64,000 bases of DNA from Paenibacillus taichungensis (lineage in GTDB: Bacteria; Bacillota; Bacilli; Paenibacillales; Paenibacillaceae). Shown in pieces: positions 46,596 to 54,858 of this stretch; positions within the stretch are counted from its first letter, which is position 1, and each line of letters opens with the position of its first letter. The position numbers and the translations under genes are program-made. Where the stretch lies: contig NZ_QEVW01000006.1 in NCBI RefSeq assembly GCF_003287275.1, positions 662,346 to 726,345 of the forward strand, written 5' to 3'. The notes below the pieces were generated by a model. That model did no database searches, was not told where the DNA came from, and saw only the letters and a list, made by a program, of their open reading frames with translations.

Positions 46596-46708
46596 TTATC
46601 CCCATACCCGTTTCATTCACCAAAAAATCATCTTTTACGGTTATCCACACCCTCAAACTCCTTAATTCTATATCCCAATATCATTTCAAGTTATTCACAT
46701 GTGGATAA
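46596..46708. other. oriC DnaA-box cluster 1 (rpmH side)
   Basis: Four DnaA boxes: TTATCCCCA (46596-46604), TTATCCACA (46641-46649, perfect), TTATTCACA (46691-46699) and TGTGGATAA (46700-46708, perfect, opposite strand). The last two touch head to head. This is the rpmH-proximal part of the bipartite upstream origin. The rest of the spacer 46709-47159 holds the gntR promoter region. Confidence 0.8.
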
Positions 46709-46913
46709 AGATTATTTATCGATGATAGACTGTTTCATTGGCTCCGCTTTCGGTTAATATTCATACGTTTCTGAAGAACTTCAATGGTGCAGCTATCCAT
46801 TACCTGAGCAATATATTATGGCTTTTGAATAGACATACTTTAAATTTAATGTATCCGCTTTATTCTTATGGTTTACAAGTTTTCGAGAAAGGTGTAGGAT
46901 AAAAAAAACACAT

Positions 46914-46925
46914 CTTGTATACAAG
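46914..46925. promoter_or_regulatory. GntR operator upstream of gntR
   Basis: CTTGTATACAAG, extended on the right by TAT. Bacillus subtilis GntR binds ATACTTGTATACAAGTAT, and 15 consecutive bases agree. It lies about 235 nt upstream of the gntR ATG. Confidence 0.75.
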
Positions 46926-47107
46926 TATACTTATCGGAAGTACAGTATAGATCCTGACTCATTTAAAGGAAGACAATCATTCCAGCAGCTCTTTGAAAAA
47001 TCCATTTGAAGCAGTATGACGTTCCTAAATTCAGCAGGCGCACAGAGAATAGAACTACTTATTCTCATCATAAGGATTGATGTAAAACGCTCAATCAGCA
47101 AAATAGT

Positions 47108-47118
47108 TGTGCTATGAT
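47108..47118 (+). promoter_or_regulatory. Probable gntR extended -10 promoter
   Basis: TTGTGCTATGAT contains an extended -10 (TG-C-TATGAT, TATGAT at 47113-47118). No good -35 at 17 nt. A start near 47125 would leave about 35 nt to the ATG. Confidence 0.45.
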
Positions 47119-47159
47119 CAGTATTGAACTGATTACTTATAATAGGAGCGTTAGCCATT

Positions 47160-47834
47160 ATGCTGTTTCCTTCATCCTGGCTTCAGGGGGCTTCCCGCGG
47201 GGAAGCCATTGCCTGCGAATTAAGACTACGGATCATTAGCGGAGCCCTTCGTCCTGGCGAAATTTTGTCAGAAAATCGGATTGCCGCAGATTTTGACAGC
47301 AGTCGCTCACCTGTACGTGACGCGTTAAAAACATTGTCGAATGAAGGGCTCATTCGGCTGGAGCGTATGGGTGTCGTTGTTATTGGATTGAAAATTAAAG
47401 ATGTCGAGGAATTGTACGATGTACGTTTCCTGATTGAAAGTTTTGTGCAGCAGCGGCTTGCGGGGGATGTGCCAGATCAATTGATTATCCAGCTACGTAA
47501 TGTGATAGACAAGATGGACTTGGCTGGACGCCATCAAGATGCGGTTGAATTCGCATATCAGGATCTCGTTTTTCACGAGACTATTATTGAAGCTGCCCAG
47601 CATTCCCGTATTTTACATCTATGGAGAAGCATTCGTTATGTTGTCATGACGGTTATGCTGCTCACCACCCGTAGGGTCTTTGTTCAAGGCGAGCAGAAAG
47701 TAAGCGCTGTAATCGGCAAACATCGTTTGCTGATCGAGGCTCTTGAATCGGGTGATAAAACACGCATTCAAGCTGGAGTTCGCACGTATTTTCAGGATTC
47801 AGGCAAGACGCTGCACGAAAGTTTTGAATCCTAA
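47160..47834 (+). CDS. gntR: GntR-type (FadR subfamily) repressor of the gluconate genes
   Basis: A 224-residue regulator. The winged helix (about 15-75) has LRLRIISGALRPGEILSENRIAADFDSSRSPVRDALKTLSNEGLIRLERMG. The helical C-terminal FCD domain (about 85-215) has the effector/metal-site residues DVRFLIES, FHETIIEAAQH and the late H in GKHRLLIEAL. In Bacillus, GntR represses gntRKPZ and is released by gluconate. Matching palindromes lie before gntR and gntP. Ribosome site AGGAG is about 13 nt from the ATG, rather far. Confidence 0.92.
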   Translation: MLFPSSWLQGASRGEAIACELRLRIISGALRPGEILSENRIAADFDSSRSPVRDALKTLSNEGLIRLERMGVVVIGLKIKDVEELYDVRFLIESFVQQRLAGDVPDQLIIQLRNVIDKMDLAGRHQDAVEFAYQDLVFHETIIEAAQHSRILHLWRSIRYVVMTVMLLTTRRVFVQGEQKVSAVIGKHRLLIEALESGDKTRIQAGVRTYFQDSGKTLHESFES

Positions 47835-47909
47835 TGCCATAATGATGAAATTACGTCCACTTCATGGCATATCTGTGAAGGGGTTTGCAATCATATCCAT
47901 TGTGATTGA

Positions 47910-47938
47910 TTGCGCATCAACTTGTCGACAAGTATACA
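47910..47938 (+). promoter_or_regulatory. gntP promoter with embedded GntR operator
   Basis: TTGCGC (47910-47915), 17-nt spacer, TATACA (47933-47938). The spacer contains CTTGTCGACAAG (47921-47932), a variant of the same palindrome as at 46914-46925. A repressor bound there would block RNA polymerase directly. Confidence 0.65.
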
Positions 47939-48090
47939 AAATGCGATTTGTTTCAATTTTTTGGGGCATATTAAAGAGGATTTCAATGGATTGTTAGCCG
48001 CCCGCGCTGCATGAATTGTAAAGTCTCTTTCTTCCGCCTGATCATGGACTGTTGTAAGCGTTATATATCAGAAAAAAAGGAGCATACCTC

Positions 48091-49452
48091 ATGAGCACTC
48101 TTTTTGGGCTATCCCATAATGCAACGTTATTGGTCTGGACATTAATCGCGATTGTTTTCCTGATCGTGTTGATCTCCAAATATAAATGGAATCCTTTCAT
48201 TACCCTTTTGTTGTCCGCACTAATGCTTGGTTTGCTTACAGGTATGAAGCCTGCGGATGTCATTTCCTCCATTACGGGAGGACTTGGTGGAACACTTGGA
48301 ACGATCGCCATCGTTATCGGTCTGGGGACCATGCTAGGTAAGATGATGGCTGAATCCGGCGGAGCCGAGCGTATTGCTACCACACTGGTGGATCGTTTTG
48401 GTGTAAAACGTGTGCACTGGGCGATGATGATTGTTGGTTTTATCGTTGGTATTCCTGTGTTCTTCGAAGTCGGCGTCATTCTGCTGATTCCGATCATTTT
48501 CACCGTTGCACGTAAAACCAATATGTCGCTGCTGCAGATCGGTATTCCGATTCTGGCAGGTCTCTCTACTGTACATGGTCTCGTTCCACCTCACCCGGCT
48601 CCCATGATTGCCATCGAAGCGTTCAGCGCCGATTTGGGTAAAACGATCTTGTACTCCCTAATTGTAGGTATCCCGACTGCTATTATCGCTGGGCCTCTGT
48701 TTGGTAAATTTATCGGTAAAAGAATACATACCGAACCGCCTGCAGAGCTGGCTGAACAATTCGCTACGAAAAAAAGTAACAACTTGCCCGGTTTTGGCAT
48801 AACCCTGTTTACCATCTTGCTGCCAGTCATTTTGATGCTTATTGGCTCCATCGCCAATATCGTAGACCCAGACGCTACAAGCGGATTTACCGTTTTCTGT
48901 GAATTTATCGGCCATGAAATTATAGCCCTGCTGATCTCCGTCGTGTTCGCCCTCTTTTCACTCGGATTCTCACGCGGTTTCAACAAACATGACATCTCCC
49001 GCTTTACCAGTGAATGCCTGGCGCCTACGGCGACCATCATTCTCATTATTGGCGGTGGCGGTGCGTTCAAACAGGTCTTGATCAATAGTGGTGTAGGTAA
49101 TGCCATTGCTGAGGTCGCCACACATGCCAATATTAACGTAATCCTGTTCGCCTGGCTTGTAGCTGCACTCATTCGGGTTGCTACCGGTTCAGCAACTGTG
49201 GCCATGACGACAGCAGCTGGTATTGTAGCTCCGGTTCTTGCACTAACGCCAGGGGCCAATATTGAGCTGGTTGTACTCGCTACTGGTGCCGGATCACTTG
49301 TTCTTTCTCACGTAAACGACGCAGGCTTCTGGATGATCAAAGAATTCTTCAATATGAGTGTCTCGCAGACGCTGAAGACGTGGACCGTTATGGAAACACT
49401 ATTATCTGTTGTTGGACTGATCTTTATTTTGCTGCTGAGTACAGTCGTATAA
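48091..49452 (+). CDS. gntP: Gluconate permease GntP
   Basis: A 453-residue gluconate:proton symporter with about 12-14 TMs. LLLSALMLGLLTGM, GGLGGTLGTIAIVIGLGTMLGKMMAESGGAERIA and the GLVPPHPAPMIAIEAF stretch are typical of the GntP family. Strong AAAGGAG site before the ATG. Downstream gntK is 88 bp away; both should be on one transcript from the operator-controlled promoter. The gene order here is R-P-K, while Bacillus subtilis has R-K-P-Z; gntZ is absent. Confidence 0.95.
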   Translation: MSTLFGLSHNATLLVWTLIAIVFLIVLISKYKWNPFITLLLSALMLGLLTGMKPADVISSITGGLGGTLGTIAIVIGLGTMLGKMMAESGGAERIATTLVDRFGVKRVHWAMMIVGFIVGIPVFFEVGVILLIPIIFTVARKTNMSLLQIGIPILAGLSTVHGLVPPHPAPMIAIEAFSADLGKTILYSLIVGIPTAIIAGPLFGKFIGKRIHTEPPAELAEQFATKKSNNLPGFGITLFTILLPVILMLIGSIANIVDPDATSGFTVFCEFIGHEIIALLISVVFALFSLGFSRGFNKHDISRFTSECLAPTATIILIIGGGGAFKQVLINSGVGNAIAEVATHANINVILFAWLVAALIRVATGSATVAMTTAAGIVAPVLALTPGANIELVVLATGAGSLVLSHVNDAGFWMIKEFFNMSVSQTLKTWTVMETLLSVVGLIFILLLSTVV

Positions 49453-49539
49453 ATTGAATACCTATATAGAAGAAGAAAATAAATTCACACCATTGGAGTT
49501 TTACTTTTATGGGTTCAAAAGAAAGAAGGTTTGTGTAAA

Positions 49540-51087
49540 GTGAACAACTATATGATCGGGATGGATATCGGTACAACCAGTACCAAATCCGTACTCTTTA
49601 CGGAACAGGGTGAAGTTGTAAGCACGTCGACTCAGGAATATCCTTTATACACCCCAGCTCCCGATGTCGCTGAGCAGGATCCAGAACAAATCGTGCAGGC
49701 CGCCCTTCGCTCCGTACGCGGCGTGATGGATCAAAGCGGCGTAGCTGCGGAAAAAATAATGTTCGTGTCCTGCAGCTCTGCCATGCACAGTGTTATTGCC
49801 ATGGGACAAGATGGTACGCCCCTCACTCGCTGCATCACTTGGGCTGACAACAGGAGCGCTGCCTGGGCCGCCAAACTGCAGGAGAACGGAATCGGGCATT
49901 CTATCTATTTGCGAACAGGTACACCGATCCATCCCATGTCGCCGCTGACCAAATTAATGTGGCTGCGCCATGACGAACCTGAACTGTTTCAACGTACCGC
50001 CAAATTTATCTCTATTAAAGAATATTTACTCTTCCGTCTGTTCGGTCAATATGTCGTGGATCATTCCATCGCTTCCTGTACCGGTCTGCTCAATCTGGAA
50101 CAACTGGATTGGGATGCAGAAGCACTTGAGGTTGCAGGCATTACACCTGACCATCTATCGCAGCTCGTCCCGACCACACATATTATAGAGGGAATGAATC
50201 ACAGATGGGCTGAAAAAATGGCTCTCTCCCCCTCTACGCCCTTCGTCATCGGTGCAAGTGACGGGGTATTGTCCAATCTGGGAGTAAACGCCATTGAGCC
50301 TGGCGTTGTTGCAGCAACGATCGGCACCAGCGGCGCGATTCGCACCGTCGTTGACCGTCCTGTTACCGATCCAAAAGGTAGAACGTTCTGTTATGCCCTC
50401 ACCGAGAAACTTTGGGTTATCGGCGGACCTGTGAATAACGGTGGCATGCTGTTCCGCTGGGTACGGGATGAATTCGCTGCGTCTGAAGTGGAAACAGCCA
50501 AACGGCTCGGCATCAATTCCTATGATGTACTCACCAAGATTGCGGAACGCGTCAGCCCCGGTTCGGAAGGACTTCTATTCCATCCGTACCTTTCAGGGGA
50601 ACGCGCGCCTTTATGGAATCCGGACGCCCGAGGTTCCTTCTTTGGTTTGACCCTTCATCACCAGAAAGAGCATATGATCCGTTCCGTGTTGGAAGGGGTT
50701 ATTTTCAACCTGTATACGGTGCTGTTGGCTATGGAAGAACAAATCGGACAACCTACCTCCATTCAGGCGACGGGTGGTTTCGCTCGTTCTCCACTCTGGC
50801 GTCAGATGATGTCCGATATATTCAACCAGGAAGTCATTGTGCCCGAGAGCTTTGAAAGTTCCTGTCTGGGGGCCGTCGTGCTCGGTCTTTATGCTACAGG
50901 GCGAATTAAGTCGCTTCATGCCGTTTCATCGATGGTTGGTACTACGCACAAGCATACCCCTATCAAAGAACATGCATCGATCTACCAGGAACTTCTCCCC
51001 ATCTTTATTCGCATCTCGCGAAAATTGGAAGAAGAATATGAAGATATCGCGGAATTCCAACGTAAATTTTCCGCTCATATCGAGTAA
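49540..51087 (+). CDS. gntK: Gluconokinase (FGGY family)
   Basis: A 515-residue kinase phosphorylating gluconate to 6-phosphogluconate. N-terminal ATPase motif GMDIGTTSTKSVLF, the catalytic Asp in TWADNRSAAW, GASDGVLSNLGVNA, and the C-terminal ATGGFARSPLWRQMMSDIF are as in the FGGY carbohydrate kinases, and length equals Bacillus GntK. I start at GTG 49540 with AAGAAGG ten nt upstream; a TTG three codons earlier lies too close to that site. It ends the gnt operon, followed by a very strong terminator. Confidence 0.95.
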   Translation: MNNYMIGMDIGTTSTKSVLFTEQGEVVSTSTQEYPLYTPAPDVAEQDPEQIVQAALRSVRGVMDQSGVAAEKIMFVSCSSAMHSVIAMGQDGTPLTRCITWADNRSAAWAAKLQENGIGHSIYLRTGTPIHPMSPLTKLMWLRHDEPELFQRTAKFISIKEYLLFRLFGQYVVDHSIASCTGLLNLEQLDWDAEALEVAGITPDHLSQLVPTTHIIEGMNHRWAEKMALSPSTPFVIGASDGVLSNLGVNAIEPGVVAATIGTSGAIRTVVDRPVTDPKGRTFCYALTEKLWVIGGPVNNGGMLFRWVRDEFAASEVETAKRLGINSYDVLTKIAERVSPGSEGLLFHPYLSGERAPLWNPDARGSFFGLTLHHQKEHMIRSVLEGVIFNLYTVLLAMEEQIGQPTSIQATGGFARSPLWRQMMSDIFNQEVIVPESFESSCLGAVVLGLYATGRIKSLHAVSSMVGTTHKHTPIKEHASIYQELLPIFIRISRKLEEEYEDIAEFQRKFSAHIE

Positions 51088-51107
51088 ATCATGCTTTTAT
51101 AACCACC

Positions 51108-51163
51108 AAAAAGAGGTTGTTCTCTTAGACCACCATTCCGGTCTTCAGGAACAACCTCTTTTT
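51108..51163 (+). terminator. Terminator of the gnt operon
   Basis: Perfect 15-bp stem AAAAAGAGGTTGTTC / GAACAACCTCTTTTT, with an inner AGACC/GGTCT stem, ending in TTTTT. It insulates dnaA and the origin from gnt transcription. Confidence 0.93.
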
Positions 51164-51422
51164 GGCATTCGCAAAACTACTGTAATGGGAACACATCCAT
51201 CTCCAAAGTTTGCACGCTTATCCATCCTACCTCTTTTAGGAATAAACCCTACGTTCAATTCATACAAATCAGTAAACGTTCCTTGGTACCAACAGGCCCT
51301 CTTCTTGATCTCCTCTGCCTTTGATTTTGTCGTTTCCTCAATTCCTCTCTTCGAAAAAAGGAAAACAGGCATGAAGAGTCACTCCCCTGTAAATCCCCAA
51401 AACGTCCATTTTCACTTTACGG

Positions 51423-51779
51423 TTATCCACAGAGAGGTTATTCACAAACAGAGAATACTTTTACACACAATTCAGCATCATTTGACGAATAACCTGTGTA
51501 TAAAATAATTTGGGTTTTTGGGTCATCTTGTCGAAAGTTAAACAATTTATAAACAATATATTGTGTTGTGATTAAAAATTATACACAAGTTATTGAATTT
51601 GTGGATAAAATCACGCGATACATTGAAATGCCGGGCTTCTTTTGCTATGATTGTATTACTTTTGGATGTGAATATGTGATCTGACCCATAATATTATCAA
51701 CAGCCTGTGGATAAAGTTGTGAACAATTTTCCGTTGTTCATTCTTTTTTTGTTTTCGACCTGCGGGGGTTTGGGGATAA
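51423..51779. other. oriC DnaA-box cluster 2 (dnaA upstream region)
   Basis: Boxes: TTATCCACA 51423-51431 (perfect), TTATTCACA 51438-51446, TGTGTATAA 51495-51503, TTATACACA 51579-51587, TGTGGATAA 51600-51608 (perfect), TGTGGATAA 51706-51714 (perfect), TGTGAACAA 51718-51726 (weak), TGGGGATAA 51771-51779. Between them is a very AT-rich stretch (51504-51599). The box at 51600 abuts the dnaA promoter, which fits autoregulation. The spacer 51164-51422 upstream shows no convincing gene. Confidence 0.85.
51623..51651 (+). promoter_or_regulatory. dnaA: dnaA promoter
   Basis: TTGAAA (51623-51628), 17-nt spacer, TATGAT (51646-51651), with an extended TGC before the -10. A transcript leader of about 200 nt follows. 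Flanked by perfect DnaA boxes on both sides. Confidence 0.75.
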
Positions 51780-51858
51780 ATTCAACAATATATCTCGTAT
51801 TTCGACACTGCATCATGGCTTAAGCCACACTTGGAACATGTAAAAGGAGTGACAGTCT

Positions 51859-53205
51859 GTGGACAGCCATACTTCTGATTTATGGCAGCAAATTTTATCA
51901 ATCATACAAAACAAGCTCAGCAAACCCAGCTTTGACACTTGGTTCAAAGCAACCAAAGCTACCAAGCTGAACGATCGTTCGATCGTCATATCCGCACCAA
52001 CCACGTTTGCTGTCGAATGGCTGGAGAGCCGTTACACCAAACTGGTCGGATCGACGGTATATGAGCTGCTTGGCAAACAGGTCGATGTTAAATTTGTCAT
52101 CGAGGAGAACAAGCCTGCTGAACCGGACCCTCAACTGCCAGCGCCAACGCCTACAGTTGTTCAGGAAGAAGCGGTACTCAGCATGCTGAATCCAAAATAT
52201 ACATTCGATACATTTGTCATTGGGCCGGGCAACCGTTTTGCCCACGCCGCATCGCTGGCGGTCGCTGAAGCGCCCGCCAAAGCATACAATCCTCTGTTTC
52301 TCTATGGAGGAGTAGGTCTCGGCAAAACTCACTTGATGCATGCGATCGGACATTACGTCCTGGAGCATGATCCGGGCAGCAAAGTTGTTTATTTGTCATC
52401 TGAGAAATTCACGAATGAATTCATTAACTCCATCCGTGATAACCGCGGGGAGAGCTTCCGTAACAAGTACCGTAGTGTCGATATTCTGCTCATTGATGAT
52501 ATTCAGTTCTTGGCTGGAAAAGAATCGACGCAAGAGGAATTTTTCCATACGTTTAATGCGCTGCATGAGGAACGGAAACAGATCATCATCTCCAGCGACA
52601 GACCGCCGAAGGAAATTCCAACCCTAGAAGAACGGCTTCGTTCCCGTTTTGAATGGGGGTTAATTACGGACATCCAGCCTCCAGATCTGGAGACACGGAT
52701 TGCGATTTTACGTAAAAAAGCTCGTGCGGAAAACCTGGATATTCCGAATGAGGCGATGATGTACATCGCCAACCAGATTGATACCAATATTCGTGAACTG
52801 GAAGGCGCCCTGATTCGGGTTGTTGCCTACTCTTCGCTGACTAATCAAGATGTAACCACTCATCTAGCAGCTGAAGCACTGAAGGATATTATTCCTTCCA
52901 GTCGTCCAAAAATGATCACTATTCACGACATCCAACAAAAGGTCGGCGAGTATTACAGCCTTAAGCTTGAAGATTTCAAAGCACGGAAACGGACCAAAGC
53001 CGTTGCGTTCCCAAGACAGATTGCCATGTATCTCTCTCGTGAACTTACAGACTTTTCTCTGCCCAAAATCGGTGAAGCATTCGGAGGGCGAGATCATACC
53101 ACCGTCATCCATGCGCACGAAAAGATCTCCCAGGCGATTAAAGTCGATCAGGATCTCTATAAAGTTATCAACAACTTAACCGAAAAAATCAAGAATCCAA
53201 CCTGA
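51859..53205 (+). CDS. dnaA: Chromosomal replication initiator DnaA
   Basis: A 448-residue AAA+ initiator. Domain I (1-85, [22 protein letters not shown]), a short domain II linker (about 86-110), domain III with Walker [10 protein letters not shown] (about 150-158) and Walker [11 protein letters not shown] (about 211-220), and domain IV with the DnaA-box-reading [15 protein letters not shown] (about 414-428). GTG start with AAAGGAG upstream. The initiator-specific motif and the sensor residues are as usual. Confidence 0.99.
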   Translation: MDSHTSDLWQQILSIIQNKLSKPSFDTWFKATKATKLNDRSIVISAPTTFAVEWLESRYTKLVGSTVYELLGKQVDVKFVIEENKPAEPDPQLPAPTPTVVQEEAVLSMLNPKYTFDTFVIGPGNRFAHAASLAVAEAPAKAYNPLFLYGGVGLGKTHLMHAIGHYVLEHDPGSKVVYLSSEKFTNEFINSIRDNRGESFRNKYRSVDILLIDDIQFLAGKESTQEEFFHTFNALHEERKQIIISSDRPPKEIPTLEERLRSRFEWGLITDIQPPDLETRIAILRKKARAENLDIPNEAMMYIANQIDTNIRELEGALIRVVAYSSLTNQDVTTHLAAEALKDIIPSSRPKMITIHDIQQKVGEYYSLKLEDFKARKRTKAVAFPRQIAMYLSRELTDFSLPKIGEAFGGRDHTTVIHAHEKISQAIKVDQDLYKVINNLTEKIKNPT

Positions 53206-53211
53206 ATAAGT

Positions 53212-53254
53212 CCCAAGCCTGTGCACAACGTATACACATGTGGATAGGCTTGGG
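53212..53254. repeat. Inverted repeat around DnaA boxes after dnaA
   Basis: CCCAAGCCT (53212-53220) and AGGCTTGGG (53246-53254) are perfect 9-bp arms around 25 bp that contain DnaA-box-like TGTGCACAA (53220-53228) and TGTGGATAG (53239-53247). No T-tract follows, so it is not a simple dnaA terminator. Confidence 0.6.
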
Positions 53255-53263
53255 CTTATGGGT

Positions 53264-53312
53264 TTATACCCACTTATCCACATATTCAGTGCCCCTATTA
53301 CTATTATTACTA
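53264..53312. other. oriC basal unwinding element: tandem DnaA boxes, GC block, DnaA-trio
   Basis: TTATACCCA (53264-53272, weak) and TTATCCACA (53274-53282, perfect) are in tandem. After ATTCAGT and a GCCC block come six uninterrupted YTA triplets, CTATTACTATTATTACTA (53295-53312). This is the DnaA-trio layout known from Bacillus subtilis, where DnaA filaments on one strand open the duplex. It marks the probable initial melting site. Confidence 0.85.
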
Positions 53313-53426
53313 TAAAGATCTAAAAGATATCATCTCCAAATAAGCGATTTTGAAGCTTGGCCTCCGGCCTTTTGAAAAACCCATTTCAACACCTCAACAC
53401 CCAAAAAACCCGCTAGGAGTGAAACC

Positions 53427-54569
53427 ATGAAAATCAGCATAATGAAAAGCTACTTGAACGAATCCATCCAGCAAGTATCCAAAGCCATCTCAAGCCGTAC
53501 GACGATCCCAATTCTGAGCGGTATCAAATTCGACGTTAATCATCAAGGTGTGACGTTGACAGCAAGCGACACCGATATCTCAATTCAATCCTTTATCCCG
53601 CTTGAAGATGGAGATAAAAGTGTTGTTCAGGTGGAGCAACCAGGCAGTGTTGTACTGCCAGCCAAGTTTTTTGTCGAGATCATCAAAAAGCTGCCTTCCC
53701 AAGAAGTGCACATGGAGGTAAAAGAAAACTTCAACACCTTTATCTCCGCAGGAGCTACCGAAATTCAACTGGTTGGTCTTGATCCGGAAGAATTTCCAGT
53801 ATTGCCAAGCATCGAAGAGAACCAAACCGTCTCCATTCCAGGAGATTTGCTCAAAAACATGATCAAACAAACCGTATTCTCCATTTCCACACATGAAACT
53901 ACACCAATTCTGACAGGTGTACTCTGGAGTTTGGGCGACAATGAACTGAAATTTGTGGCAACTGACCGTCACCGTCTTGCTACTCGTTCAGCAATGCTGG
54001 ATAATGCAGAAGGTGTGCGATTCAACAATGTGGTGATCTCGGGCAAAACGCTGAACGAACTCAGCAAAATCGTGCCCGATCAAAATACACTTGTGGATAT
54101 CGTTGTCGCTGACAACCAGGTTTTGTTCAAAATCGACCGTGTTCTGTTCTATTCGCGCATTTTGGACGGAACTTATCCGGATACTTCTAGAATTATTCCG
54201 ACTTCGTACAAAACAGAACTTGTTTTGGATACAAAAAAATTAAGCGAATCGATCGACCGGGCTTATTTGCTGTCGCGTGAAGAAAAAACAAATATTGTGC
54301 GGATGCAGACGATGGATTCTGGATCAATCGAAATTTCATCAAGCTCTTCCGAGCTGGGGAAAGTAAGAGAAGAAATCGAACCTGCAGACTTTAACGGCGA
54401 ACCGCTGAAAATCTCGTTCAACTCCAAATATATGCTGGATGTACTGAAAGTGGTGGAGAGTGAGCAGCTGATGATTGCTTTTACTGGTGTCATGAGCCCG
54501 ATCATCCTGAAACCGCTGGACGACAGTCACAGCTTGTACGTCATATTGCCTTACCGGACGACCAACTAA
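53427..54569 (+). CDS. dnaN: DNA polymerase III beta sliding clamp
   Basis: A 380-residue clamp subunit with three repeats of the clamp fold. Start ATG 53427 with TAGGAGTG upstream gives MKISIMKSYLNESIQQVSKAISSRTT. The partner-binding pocket residues near the C-terminus (MSPIILKP and the closing VILPYRTTN) are conserved. It tethers polymerase to DNA. It follows the unwinding element at 221 bp from dnaA. Confidence 0.98.
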   Translation: MKISIMKSYLNESIQQVSKAISSRTTIPILSGIKFDVNHQGVTLTASDTDISIQSFIPLEDGDKSVVQVEQPGSVVLPAKFFVEIIKKLPSQEVHMEVKENFNTFISAGATEIQLVGLDPEEFPVLPSIEENQTVSIPGDLLKNMIKQTVFSISTHETTPILTGVLWSLGDNELKFVATDRHRLATRSAMLDNAEGVRFNNVVISGKTLNELSKIVPDQNTLVDIVVADNQVLFKIDRVLFYSRILDGTYPDTSRIIPTSYKTELVLDTKKLSESIDRAYLLSREEKTNIVRMQTMDSGSIEISSSSSELGKVREEIEPADFNGEPLKISFNSKYMLDVLKVVESEQLMIAFTGVMSPIILKPLDDSHSLYVILPYRTTN

Positions 54570-54585
54570 CGAGAGGAAGATCATA

Positions 54586-54801
54586 GTGAACCAAGTAGCG
54601 ATTCGTACGGAATATATTAAGCTCGACCAATTTTTGAAACTGGCCGATTGCATCCCAACCGGAGGCATGGCCAAAGCACTGCTTCAGGACGGACTTGTAC
54701 GTGTGAATAAAGAGCCTGAGGAACGCCGGGGACGCAAGTTATACCCTGGGGATATCGTTGAGGTGGACGGAGAAGGTTCGTTCGAAGTTGTCGCACAATA
54801 A
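54586..54801 (+). CDS. yaaA: S4-domain protein YaaA (RlbA)
   Basis: A 71-residue RNA-binding protein. The S4 fold is clear: IKLDQFLKLADCIPTGGMAKALLQDGLVRVNKEPEERRGRKLYPGDIVEV. In Bacillus it is involved in 50S ribosomal subunit assembly. GTG start with AGAGGAAG upstream. It lies between dnaN and recF, as in most Firmicutes, 16 bp after dnaN. Confidence 0.95.
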   Translation: MNQVAIRTEYIKLDQFLKLADCIPTGGMAKALLQDGLVRVNKEPEERRGRKLYPGDIVEVDGEGSFEVVAQ

Positions 54802-54858
54802 GAAGACCAGTTAGATCCTGCTGCCTCCTGACGGACGGGATAAAAGGGAGGTTACCGC

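Noticed and set aside
48054..48067. Possible CcpA cre site TGTAAGCGTTATAT before gntP
   Set aside because: Two mismatches at defined cre positions; catabolite repression is plausible for gnt genes but not supported here.
51145..51372. 75-codon frame on the minus strand in the gnt-dnaA spacer with a fair GGGGAGTG site
   Set aside because: Its last codons are the arm of the gnt terminator, it has no recognisable family, and it runs against dnaA. Chance frame is more likely.
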